DNA from: Heterostelium album PN500
Taxonomy: Eukaryota; Evosea; Eumycetozoa; Acytosteliales; Acytosteliaceae
Length of the DNA stretch: 64,000 nucleotides
Direction of reading: 5' to 3'
Assembly: GCF_000004825.1 (NCBI RefSeq)
Contig: NW_008805065.1
Span: forward strand, 1-64,000
Shown here: positions 33,104 to 42,536 of the stretch, in pieces
Layout: every line of letters starts with the position of its first letter
How positions within the stretch are numbered: the first letter of the stretch is position 1
Translations under genes and position numbers: made by a program
Notes under the pieces: model-generated
What the model was told of the DNA's origin: nothing
The model's database searches: none
What the model saw: the letters and a program-made list of their open reading frames with translations, nothing else

Positions 33104-34319
33104 TTATCTCAAAGCAAGCTTTAAATAATATGGGACACCTGATTCAAAGTATGGAATGATTATTTTCGTTATTTCTTCACTGTCAAGGTTTATCAAGGAA
33201 ATATCGATATTGATGTAATCCTGACTGTTGACGAATGCGATGTATCCATTCACGGGATCAAAGACGTAGGGGAAGAAGAATGATAGTTGACTTGGTTTGG
33301 TATTAAAGAAGGCAATCGAAATGTTGGTGGTCAAATCTATTTTAATAATAGTCAACAGTTCACTGGTGGTGCAAATGTAGATGCAATCATTGTATAGATA
33401 TACGTTGAAGATCTCTTGCTCTGAGGTTTGTAAGTGGTAGATAAAGTACTCTTGATCTTTGATCACTGACTTACTAGCCAAGTCAAAGACAGTAAGTCTG
33501 ATATTCGATTCGGATCTCTGCTTTTCACTTTGTGAAATCAAATAGTTTCTATTTCCAATTGGATCGTAGTAACATCCGACGATTGAAGTACTAATATTTG
33601 AATTATAGGCAAATCTAAAAGATGTGTAAAGAAAAAAATCGGGTTGTTAGTGGTGTGTTGTGATTTGTTTTGTTTGTTTTCTACAAAGTGGAACAATCAA
33701 CTTACTGAGATTGTGTTTTAAAATTATCTCCTACCAAATCAATGGTTTGGGTAACTTGGTTTTGAACACATTGATAAACAATTTTATTAACACTGTCATA
33801 ACCGATATATCCATTTAACAAATCATATATTTGAAAGTTGACAGAGACTGACATTTCATTTTGAGTGGTTACTTTATTACTCTAATCAACGTGAGATTTA
33901 TGTTAGTTTTCGAAAGAATTTTAAGCGTTAAAATATTATAGTATTGGTATGTACGTTACCGTTGAGTTGTAGGTATAAAGTGTTGGTCGACCATTGCTTA
34001 AAGTACCATTCACACCAAACAGTTGATATTGATCACCTTGACCTGGTGCTAAACCAAGCAAAGGATTATAGTTTGGGCTCTGAATCGGTATTTGATTGGA
34101 GAGTAGGGTTTTACCATTACTCAAATCGATCGAAGTGAATTCTTTTGACAAAAGATTAATAAAGTTCAATGTTTGTGGTGTTGCCTACAGCGTAAAGGTG
34201 GTAAGTATTTATTTAGAATTAAAATAAAAATTCGAATCTATCTTTTGATTACTACATACTGAATAGGCAATCTTGCAACTTGACAAACATAAAACAAATA
34301 AAATAATGATTAATTTCAT
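33104..34319 (-). CDS. Secreted protein of unknown function, beta-rich
   Basis: Exons 34319-34260, 34184-33960, 33881-33706 and 33614-33104 give 323 residues. The first exon is a signal peptide (MKLIIILFVLCLSSCKIAYS). The mature chain has short repeats in which an aromatic/hydrophobic strand is followed by D-x-x-N-G or D-P-x-x-G: YDLLNGYIGYD, YYDPIGNRNYL, YVFDPVNGYIAF. This suggests a beta-propeller-like fold. N-glycosylation-type NxS/T sites are present (for example VNGTLSN, TYNST). No transmembrane tail is seen. I do not recognise a named family. Introns are 61-91 bp with GTAAGT, GTATGT or GTAACG donors. Confidence 0.75.
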
Positions 34320-34392
34320 TGTTGTTTATATCTGTTTAATATTGAAAATTTTTGTGGAGCAGAGCAATAAAGAATAAATCTTCCACTTGGTA

Positions 34393-34401
34393 CTTTATAT
34401 A
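34393..34401 (-). promoter_or_regulatory. TATA-like element of the secreted-protein gene
   Basis: On the minus strand TATATAAAG lies about 75 bp upstream of the ATG at 34319, at a typical core-promoter distance. Confidence 0.4.
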
Positions 34402-34798
34402 GCTACCATTATGACTATTGGAAAGTATCTTTCTTTTTCATCAAATTTTATTCTTAGATAAAAGAAAAATAAGATACTCGAATCAAAGATTTTTAAAGTA
34501 ATATCATGATTTAAAATAATTTTAAGATAAAAATTGTGTATGCACAAAAAAAAAATACTTTAATTAATCGGAAGCAAGCAAACACCTATACTTTTCGGTG
34601 TTTTTAAAATTAAATGATTAATAAATTCTAACTTTTTACTTGAGAAACAAGGATTATATATATATCAGTCAACAGAAAGTTAGACATACCTCTCGAATCT
34701 AAATTTACTGAGAAATTAGTTCTGTTTACTATATGAATACATAAAACCATCCACACTATTTTGAAAAACTGAAAAAAACCATCGGATGATCATTTTGA
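34402..34798. other. Divergent intergenic spacer
   Basis: About 400 bp between divergent starts. A/T rich, with alternating TA at 34656-34664 that could serve as a TATA element for the downstream plus-strand gene. Nothing else recognised. Confidence 0.4.
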
Positions 34799-34825
34799 AT
34801 GAATATTAATAAAAGTCGATTAATA

Positions 34826-35068
34826 ATGATAGATAAAACTAGTATACAAAAAGTTGGCGTCTTAGGTATCGGTGCTTTCATCTTTGGTTCAATAGTATTT
34901 GGATTAATCTTACTTGTTATTGTTTTATACTATTCATTATGTTCTAATAGATTGGAATCTGTTACATCGTCTAAAATAAATAAATCAAAGAATGAATCAC
35001 TATCATCATCATCATCATCATCACTATCATCGTCATCATCATATCAACTAAAAAAGAAAAATAACTAA
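34826..35068 (+). CDS. Short membrane protein matching the N-terminus of the RhoGEF at 60799
   Basis: About 80 residues from the ATG at 34826; an upstream in-frame ATG at 34799 would add nine. It begins MIDKTSIQKVGVLGIGAFIF, has a hydrophobic segment of about 35 residues that could cross the membrane once or twice, then SNRLESVTSSK, a poly-Ser run and a basic end. The gene at 60799 starts with the same layout: MIDKANTQ, a hydrophobic segment, SKRLEST, then poly-Ser. This gene stops there and has no DH or PH domain. It is either a truncated duplicate or a free-standing membrane-anchor paralogue. Function unknown. Confidence 0.6.
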   Translation: MIDKTSIQKVGVLGIGAFIFGSIVFGLILLVIVLYYSLCSNRLESVTSSKINKSKNESLSSSSSSSLSSSSSYQLKKKNN

Positions 35069-35153
35069 AAATCTACAACAACAACAACTACTACATTAAA
35101 AATAAAAGATACAACACTACACTTTTTATTTATAAACAATAATACAAAAATAT

Positions 35154-37056
35154 CTATTCTAATGAATGAAGTTGTTTCAATTCGGTCAAGGTGAAACTAG
35201 CATAGTTCTTGTTCCAGAGTCTGGCGTTATTCCAGTACTCGGTTGGATTGTCTCTGTAGAGTCCGGCTTTAACAGGATCGATCGGATCCATTGGATTCGG
35301 TGACTGTAAGAGTGAACTTATGGCCAACATTATCTGATGGAGCGTTAGCTGTGGACCGTACTTATCCTTGAGAATATCCAAGCAGATAGCGCCGTTCGAG
35401 TTGATATTGCAATGGTACACTTTTGTTTCGAAATGGACTTTTGGTGGTTTGAATGGGTAGTCGTCTGGGAACACCACCGACAGCAAATAGAGACCTTCGT
35501 ACGCCGTTCCAACGGGTCCGCGCATCGCCACTTTCCACACCTGGATGTTTGTCTGCGACATGAATATGGTGAACATCGGTGAGGTGGTCTTTTCATTCTC
35601 ATTGGTGAACACCTGGTATTCTTTGAGGATACGCTTGCTACACATCTTTGAGCCATACACAGGATTACTCTCCAAACTAGCGACCGCCACATTACTAGAG
35701 CATTTTCCAGCGCTTTTAATGGTGGCATCCGCCTTTTGTTCGACGGTGGTAACTATTTCCGGAGCGATCGCTGAGAATGCCGCTTTACTGTTGATTGGGA
35801 TAGAGAATGCTGCCAAGTTGTCACGTGTCGATAGATTGACGACTGCTTCACGCTCGAATAGCTCTACACCTGCCTTTGACGAGTTGAAAGTGAAACACGA
35901 TCCACCTGTTGCCTTGGTGAAAGATCCGAGTGTATTTCCACCCTCTCCAATGGGAATAGCATCCAAGATGATATTGGCACTCTTCAAATATTTATACACT
36001 TCATAAGGACATGCATTACTATTGTCTTGTCCGTCGGTCAATGCAAATACTCTACAAATTAATTTATCCGACGGTGCTAAAACGAAACCGTCCGCCAAAG
36101 ATGTTGGATTTTCACGATATTTAACAATTGTTTCTCCTGCCAATTTAATAGCTAGTGGTAGTAGTAGTTGGATGAAAGAAATATAGAATTAGATTCGTTA
36201 ATAAATTCGAATAAACCATTAACCTATGTTATAATTACCTTCATATAATCTTGTTTTACTTTGATTGGCAACTACTTCACCCAATTCAGTGGAGAATGAA
36301 TCAAAGTTACGGGTTGGTGGGAATGTTACTTCGATACGCTCGCCAAAGCAAACCAAACCAACGATTGCAGCAATCTCCAACTGAACATACTTGTCGATCA
36401 TAGTTTGGAATAAAGCTTGAGCTATCTCTATTCTCTTCATTTCTAACTCGCCTGGTGTCAATGATCCTTTGAATGCAGCTGATCTCATGGATCCAGATAA
36501 ATCCAAAACAATCTATAAGTAAGTAATTACAAAAAAACAATTAAAGTTAGTTTTTTTTAACTTATCTTTATAATTTTATTATTATTAATTTCAATCTTAC
36601 CATATCAATTTGTTTAATTTCTTGTTTATAATTATTATTATTATTATTGTTATTATTATTATCACTATCTTTAGTGATTTCCGATGATGTTGTTGATGTT
36701 GATGATGTTGTGGTTGTTGAAATATTTACATTTGACAACTTTTCAGATATGTTATCTGCTATTGTTGTTGTCGTTGATTGTTGTTGTTGTGGTGGTTGTT
36801 GTTGATTATCATCACCAACAACTGGCTGTTGAGATTGTTTTAATTGAAGTAGATCATTGTCATTTATACCTAAATCCTCGAGAGTATCTTCATGATACAG
36901 CTCCGAGCTGTTATGATACAATTGATATTCAGAGGTGACATCAACTGTTAGAAGTGCTCTTTTAATGATTTCTTTAATCAATTGCTCTATGGATTGTCCT
37001 TTCTTATAAGGCACAGCAATTTTTTTATTTATTGAAACAATTTCAATTGTCAACAT
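35154..37056 (-). CDS. Ubiquitin-like / VWA / E2 ubiquitin-conjugating fusion protein
   Basis: Exons 37056-36601, 36512-36239 and 36151-35154 join in frame to 575 residues. Residues about 1-75 form a ubiquitin-like domain ([36 protein letters not shown]). A Q/T/N-rich linker follows. From about 153 comes a VWA domain with the MIDAS motif [10 protein letters not shown] and FALTDGQDN. From about 410 to the end is an E2 core: [29 protein letters not shown], then [11 protein letters not shown] with the active-site Cys at about 500, and [17 protein letters not shown]. The usual HPN motif reads HCN: the catalytic asparagine is kept but proline is replaced by cysteine. E2s carry ubiquitin as a thioester; VWA folds bind protein ligands through a metal. 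A self-contained ubiquitination scaffold is inferred. Confidence 0.9.
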
Positions 37057-37367
37057 TTTTCTTTTATTTAATAGATATTTATCTATAAATATATATATTT
37101 AATAATAACAAACAAAAACAATAACCAACTTTAATAATCAAATCAATGGACAATACATTTCACATGTTTTAAACTTGTATCTGCTTTTAGATTTAGCAGA
37201 AAATTTTAAGATTATTTTTTTAATAATAATAATAATTTTGGTTCATGGGTGTTGTTTTTTCACTAGTGACTGTTTTTGAATCATCTGATTGATCTATCAT
37301 CAGAAGATGGGGTTGAAAAAAAATAAAATAAAATAAAAATAATTTCTTTTCTTCAAAATATTTGTAA
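37057..37367. other. Divergent intergenic spacer
   Basis: A/T-rich promoter region between the Ubl-VWA-E2 gene and the following plus-strand exon. No clear start codon or exon for the downstream gene was found here. Confidence 0.4.
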
Positions 37368-37810
37368 AGAGAGGATGAATCAATAGAAAGTCAATGGATA
37401 TCAATTTTAGTGATAGAAATTCATTGGTTAACTTCATCATACAATCTATATTATTGCTTGATTGATAGCGATGATAATGATGATGAACAAAAGAGATCAG
37501 AGTGTGTAAAATTATTCTCAAACTATCATTTAAATAAATTCATTCACTATTTCGATGTCGAAGGTTATGTAAAGTTCTTGGTTGATTTCTTCTTTGAGAG
37601 ATCATCTAAAGTATTCAATCAAATTTATATAAGTCTTCAATGCCAAGATTATAAACCATTGGTACTTATTATTATAAGAAAGATTGTAGATGATAAAAGA
37701 GTATGTTATTTATTTATATATATATATATGTATTCTCAGAGAGATGATCGATCATACTTATAATTTGTAAATTAATATACTTTGTTATTATTATCTAGTT
37801 TTGTGACTAG
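37368..37810 (+). CDS. Unidentified exon(s), possibly the 5' part of the following gene
   Basis: Open from about 37368 after a possible acceptor (GTAAAG) to a GTATGT donor at 37701. It encodes about 110 residues with good coding character (KLFSNYHLNKFIHYF, EGYVKFLVDFFFERSSKVFN). There is no ATG at its 5' end, so an upstream exon is missing from this model. Splicing to the acceptor at 37797-37798 ends the protein after FCD at 37808-37810. Splicing instead to the TAG at 37808-37810 as acceptor would run in frame into the gene starting at 37820. Family not recognised. Confidence 0.4.
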
Positions 37811-37819
37811 TTCATACAA

Positions 37820-38923
37820 ATGAATCAATCTGATATCGAAGAATTGAAAAGAAGAATAGATAGTTATAGTAATAATTTAAAATTAAATAGATATAATTAT
37901 AGTTTTAATTATAATTATTTGTATGAAAAGGACAATACAAACAATAATAAAGTAATCTCTAACAGCAGCAACAACAACAACAAATTAGATATAAAAACAA
38001 CAACAAACTCTACAACAATAACAACTACACAAAAATACATTTTATCAGATTTAGTATTGAAAAATATCATTTCAAAGACTGAATTCGATTTTGAAGATCA
38101 AAGGAGTGAGAAGAATGATAATAACAAACTTTTTAACTTTAAGAATTTCAATACAATTAATCTTGCGTTGGTATCGAAAAGATTCTTTAATATAGTTTCG
38201 AAAATCATAAACAATCTCTATTATGGTTGGTACAACTATTTCAATATTGACAATAAATATTGTTTAATCAAAAAAACTCCGCTTCTATTTGATTATGAAT
38301 CGATCAAATATATCAGATACGATCGAGGTGCTGAATATGCCAATAGAATGACATCAAGAGTCGAAACATTCCACATAGAATCGGATGAAATCTACTCCAC
38401 TACCGGAGGGTCTTTACGTAGAGATTATTTATATTCACATTCGCTCAGCCCGAATAGTCAAGATCGTACATCAATTTTACTACCAGCGTATTTAGTACAC
38501 CCACCACCAATGCCAAACCTAAAGAATATCGTTGTTCATAATTATATGGGATTCAGAGAAAACTAAAGCCAACTGCTTATACACATCTTTAAGACGACAC
38601 CGAATGGCAATAGACATGGAATCGAACGATTCACAATTAATATGAGAAAATCATGGGACAGGACACCAGCGTATCAGATTATTGATTTTCTCACTCCACT
38701 TGCTCGGCTACATTTCAAGACATTGAAATCAATCAAAATGACTTTTTGTAACAAAACAAATGATAATGATATCAAGCAACTTGTCCAAGAACTGAAAGAG
38801 CTACTTCCATTGTTGAAACAATACAATATTGAGTTCATAACAGACGATAATATGCTTTGTGAAATCAGAAAGATGTTCACCGAAAAAGATGAAGTCTATC
38901 AATTCTTAAACGTTTTAGAATAA
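37820..38923 (+). pseudogene. F-box-like family gene interrupted by an in-frame TAA
   Basis: Begins MNQSDIEELKRRID, has an Asn/Thr-rich stretch, then an F-box-like segment: YILSDLVLKNIIS, and NTINLALVSKRFFNIVSK. The remainder (SIKYIRYDRG, MPNLKNIVVHNYMGF) resembles dictyostelid F-box proteins without clear repeats. A TAA at 38564-38566 ends the first 248 residues, but the same frame continues without interruption to 38923 (IDFLTPLARLHFKTLKSIKM, LKELLPLLKQYNIEF). A related relic at 32896-33000 contains the region after the stop, so that region belonged to the ancestral protein. Either a recently acquired nonsense mutation, a readthrough site or a sequence error. Confidence 0.65.
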
Positions 38924-39220
38924 ATTAATAAAAGTTACAAAAAAGAATCTAAATGATTTTTATTAATAATTCTGTTAGTTTTTTTTTTAACTATCGCCAT
39001 GCTTTATAGCTTGACTTCTATAACGGTCATTTGGTTTTGCTCATGAATTGGACTCTTTTTTAGATTTACCAACAAAGACTATGGATGAAGTGGAGTTTTT
39101 GTTTTTTTTTATTATAATTTTGTGGTTCAAGTACATTTTAAAAGTTACATCAGAATGAACCATTTCACTAACTACGTCCTTCGACACTGGATGCTTTACC
39201 ATCATGAAGTGGGTAACAAG

Positions 39221-39358
39221 GTTGAAAAAATAAAAATCAAGAAGACAGATCTCATTTGGTTTAATTTGACGATTTAAATTTGATTTTTGATTGCTGTATG
39301 AGAACTTGATAAATCAAGATCAAATAATATATTAAATATTACTAAAATATTTTAGATT
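39221..39358 (+). repeat. ~139-bp direct repeat, copy 1
   Basis: From GTTGAAAAAATAAA to AAAATATTTTAGATTT this segment is nearly identical to 42248-42386, with only a few substitutions and one- or two-base indels. Includes the shared block GATTTTTGATTGCTGTATG. The two copies flank the WAP-type gene cluster in the same orientation. Confidence 0.9.
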
Positions 39359-39573
39359 TTAATAAAAGTGATGTATTTGATTGTTTAAAAAGTGTAAGTA
39401 AAAACTATTGATTGTGATAAAAATTAAAATATATTGGTATTTTATTTATTGGGGTGTGATTTTGGTAGTATTCGGATCGTATTTATATATTATTATTATT
39501 ATTTTAGGATAGTGCACCATAAATAATATTATTTAATCATCGATGATTGAAGAGGTGATTGATTTCGTAAGAG

Positions 39574-39581
39574 TATAAATA
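39574..39581 (+). promoter_or_regulatory. TATA element of WAP gene 1
   Basis: TATAAATA about 118 bp upstream of the ATG at 39699, followed by an A/T-rich leader. Assigned by motif and position. Confidence 0.45.
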
Positions 39582-39698
39582 CTAAAAAATTATTTCTTTT
39601 ATTTAGTATCATCAACAACAAATACAATAATTGTTAATATTGCTTAATCTTCTCTAGAGAGTTATATAAACTAATTATCTATCTAAATAATCAAAATA

Positions 39699-40016
39699 AT
39701 GAAATCAAAATTTTTCTATATTTTAATAATTCTATCATTGCTCATTGTTGGACTTGTCAAGAGTCAGAATGATAACTTGAAATGTCCACGCATGAATGAT
39801 CCCACTCAATATGGTACCTGTGCCGATACCTGTTCAGAAATAGAAGAGTGTAGTAATGGAGAATTATGTTGCAGTATGAATTACCAATCATTATTTAAAG
39901 ATAAATTTATTATATCACTAATTAATATTAATATTAATTCTTTTTAATTTTAATTAATAAAAACTTACACAGTGGCTGGATGTGGTAAAGCTTGTGTTGT
40001 TGGTATTCCTATCTAG
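39699..40016 (+). CDS. Small secreted WAP-type (four-disulfide core) protein 1
   Basis: Exons 39699-39873 and 39973-40016 give 72 residues. Signal peptide MKSKFFYILIILSLLIVGLVKS is followed by a cysteine-rich core with eight cysteines in WAP order: KCP, TCADTC, EEC, ELCC, then after the intron GCGKAC. The intron falls just after the CC pair in phase 1, as in the second copy. WAP domains are small extracellular domains, often protease inhibitors; the function here is unknown and the inhibitor idea is inference. The donor is GTATGA. One of three related genes in 1.6 kb. Confidence 0.75.
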
Positions 40017-40289
40017 ATATCAGTTGTAAAAGTTAATTTAAGTATTGAATTATTATTTATAATAAAAATCCATATTTGAAGGGTTAATAATGTATAATTT
40101 TTTATACATCATTTTATGTATCAAAACTTTAAAATAATAAATAATATTAAACAAATATCTAAAAATTAATATTTTATTTTTTTAATAAGAAATGAATTAC
40201 TTAATTGTAAAAACTACATTAATCTTTGATTATTGGAAGTGACAATACAATATAATGCCCATATAATTAAATAATATTAAATACTATTT

Positions 40290-40312
40290 GTTAAAAATCA
40301 TTTAAAACACCT
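40290..40312. repeat. 23-bp sequence shared with 29381-29403
   Basis: The 23 bases starting GTTAAAAATCATTTAAAAC are identical at both places, 10.9 kb apart. Here the copy lies just upstream of the dead WAP copy. Both lie near sequence resembling CCGTCAGGC, in opposite orientations. Confidence 0.7.
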
Positions 40313-40329
40313 CGCCTGACGGTATTTAG

Positions 40330-40537
40330 ATATCTAAAGGTTGAAGCTGGAATTTGTGATGAAATGTTAACTAAAGCTAAACGTAGTCCAAAAGGAGAAC
40401 TAAGCTGTAGTAAGTTATTTTAATAAATATTTAAAATTATTTAACAATAATTCTAAATCTGATTTTTTTACATATTATAATTAATTTTAGGTAATGGATA
40501 TGGTCATTCATGTATGAAGGGAGTACTATCTGAATAA
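40330..40537 (+). pseudogene. Degenerate WAP-type copy
   Basis: Two exon-like parts, about 40330-40409 and 40491-40537, joined by an 81-bp intron with GTAAGT/TTTTAG and the same phase-1 position as in the two intact copies. The second exon reads SNGYGHSCMKGVLSE, parallel to GNGCGQVCKKGVPVQ in gene 2, but one cysteine is now Tyr. The first exon lacks the signal peptide and most cysteines (EAGICDEML, GELSC). The splice sites survive although the protein has decayed. Confidence 0.65.
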
Positions 40538-40967
40538 TATATTTAGATAACTTTGTTCTATAACTTAACGGAATATATAATTTATTAATAAGAATAGCTA
40601 AAATTAAATGATTATATAGATTTTATTCAAGTTAGCTTATTATAATATTAGTAAGATGATATATAATAGTTTCAAAATAAAATGTAATATTTTCCATCAT
40701 ATATTTCGATATTTAAGTTTATTATAAATTCAAACTTTCTAAAATTCAGACTTTAAAGTTATATATAAGGTTATTATGTTCTTAACTTCTAATAGATTTA
40801 TATTTTCTTTTTTCAATTTTATTTACTTTTTGTTTAAAATTATTCTTTTTTCTTTTGGAAATTATTATTATGAATATGTAGTTTCCTAATGAGGTTTAAA
40901 AAACAATTAAATTAAAATTAATAACTAAAATCATATATAATAAAACAATAACAAAAATCAATTAAAA
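40538..40967. other. Intergenic spacer
   Basis: Very A/T-rich region before WAP gene 2. TATATATAAGG at about 40758-40768 could be its TATA element, though it is about 200 bp from the start codon. Confidence 0.4.
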
Positions 40968-41268
40968 ATGAATACTATCAAGATATTTTGTTTCCTATTT
41001 ATCTTCTCATTCTTAACAATTGGAATTGTAAGAGGTGAAACTGATCGGGTTGATCGAACTGAAGGATTAGTTTGTCCATCACATGTTGGACCACCAGCAT
41101 GTGTTATTGCTTGTGAAGATGATAGTAGTTGTAATCCTGGTTATTTATGTTGTGGTAAGTTATTATTAAAATAATATTTATCATTCAAAAAATTAATTCT
41201 AATCTTTTTTTCTAATTTAAGGCAATGGATGTGGTCAAGTTTGTAAGAAGGGAGTTCCTGTTCAATAA
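40968..41268 (+). CDS. Small secreted WAP-type (four-disulfide core) protein 2
   Basis: Exons 40968-41154 and 41222-41268 give 77 residues. The signal peptide (MNTIKIFCFLFIFSFLTIGI) is followed by a short charged stretch and a clean eight-cysteine WAP core: VCPS, PACVIAC, SSC, YLCCG, GCGQVC, ending KKGVPVQ. The 67-bp intron splits the codon after CC, as in copy 1. The pairing CC-x-x-GCG-x-x-C near the C-terminus is the WAP signature. Very similar to WAP gene 1 in design though not in sequence, so an older tandem duplication. Probably extracellular; target unknown. Confidence 0.8.
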
Positions 41269-42247
41269 AATGAAGTCACCAACAAATTTTTTGTTCAACA
41301 AGATTTTTAATAAAGATATAAAGCAAAAATAAACTATGAATAATTCCCAATTTCTAAAATGTTACTAAAATAAATATTAAATTTGAATACATCTCCATTA
41401 TTAAAACAAGAAAATCTATGTTTTTTAATTTTTTTGTGTTCTCAAATATTTGGACAAAAAGTCTATCTTAAAGGAAATCGCTATAGCCGGAAACAAAGAG
41501 ATTCTTCCGGTAAATTCTCAATCCATGACCCAAAAAGAACGGGCTATAGAAATAAGAGATAAAAAGCGCAATAATAACTTCCCAAGATACACAGTATGTT
41601 CAACTTTTTTTTAAATCACCTCATTAACCTTATTAATTGAATCAAATTTTGACAGGGATATTATCAAAATAACCTATGATGTAACTAAAAAAGAAAAGAA
41701 AGATACTAGACGAAGAACCAACAATTTCTTTGTATCAAGCAAACCTTCAAATCAATAATACCACCAACAACATTTGGAATAATGTACAATCTTCTACATC
41801 ATAACCTCAAATTGTTTCCCAAAATACCTCAACTACAACCCAAAACTGTGGGTCTAAGTAACTTGATTTTTTTTTTTTTTTAATATAACTAATGTAGTAT
41901 ACATGTTTTATTTAAAGTGATTGAAAGGTAGCTTATAGCTACGAAAGAGGTATTTAAAATTGGAGAAGGAGGGTTGTACCGCTCAATTGATCGTTTGTAA
42001 TTTGATTAATATTCCACCGGTCTACTTTCATGCTTGATTTATCCTTAAAAAGATGTATTTGATCCACATCGTACGATTCTCCCATACCCTAAAAGAATTG
42101 TTGTATGAACTTTACCATTTCTAGATTCTATATCTAGTCATTCTAACTATTAAATTTCCATCGCCACATTCCACGATTTGATGGCTTCTATCTACGTTGA
42201 CAAGGCGTATGATTCTCGAAAAAACAGAAGCATCTAAGTAACTTGAA
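41269..42247. other. Intergenic region with two unidentified coding-like relics
   Basis: Plus-strand 41455-41602 has overlapping open readings (for example LKEIAIAGNKEILPVNSQSM) with base composition unlike the spacer around it. Minus-strand about 42225-42000 can be read in pieces with frameshifts: HQIVECGDGNLIVRMT, then GMGESYDVDQIHLFKDKSSM and DRWNINQI. Both look like decayed genes, but I do not recognise the families. The words CTAAGTAACTTGA occur at both 41847-41859 and 42235-42247. Confidence 0.35.
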
Positions 42248-42386
42248 GTTGAAAAAATAAAATCAAGAAGACAGATCTCATTTTTGTTTAATTTGACGAT
42301 TTAAATTTGATTTTTGATTGCTGTATGAGAACTTGATAAATCAAAATCAAATGATATATTAAATATTACTAAAATATTTTAGATTT
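42248..42386 (+). repeat. ~139-bp direct repeat, copy 2
   Basis: Partner of 39221-39358, about 95% identical by eye. Lies about 150 bp upstream of the ankyrin gene. See copy 1. Confidence 0.9.
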
Positions 42387-42536
42387 ATTTGTTTATGGTT
42401 GTTTTTCTTAAATTTTTCCAATAATTGAATATTAAAAAAAAAATTAATTTTAAATCTTAAAAAATTCAGACAACAAAAAAAAACGACTAGGTCCCAAATA
42501 TTAATTTTTTTCTCTGTTGCTGAATGGAATCAACTT

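Larger units (their letters stand above)
38924..39698. other. Intergenic region with coding-like relic and promoter of WAP gene 1
   Basis: A short plus-strand frame at 39154-39276 (NYVLRHWMLYHHEVGNKVEK, then KTDLIWFNLTI and a stop) has coding character but no recognisable family; its end overlaps the first copy of the 139-bp direct repeat. TATAAATA at 39574-39581 lies about 118 bp before the WAP gene 1 ATG. Otherwise A/T-rich. Confidence 0.4.
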
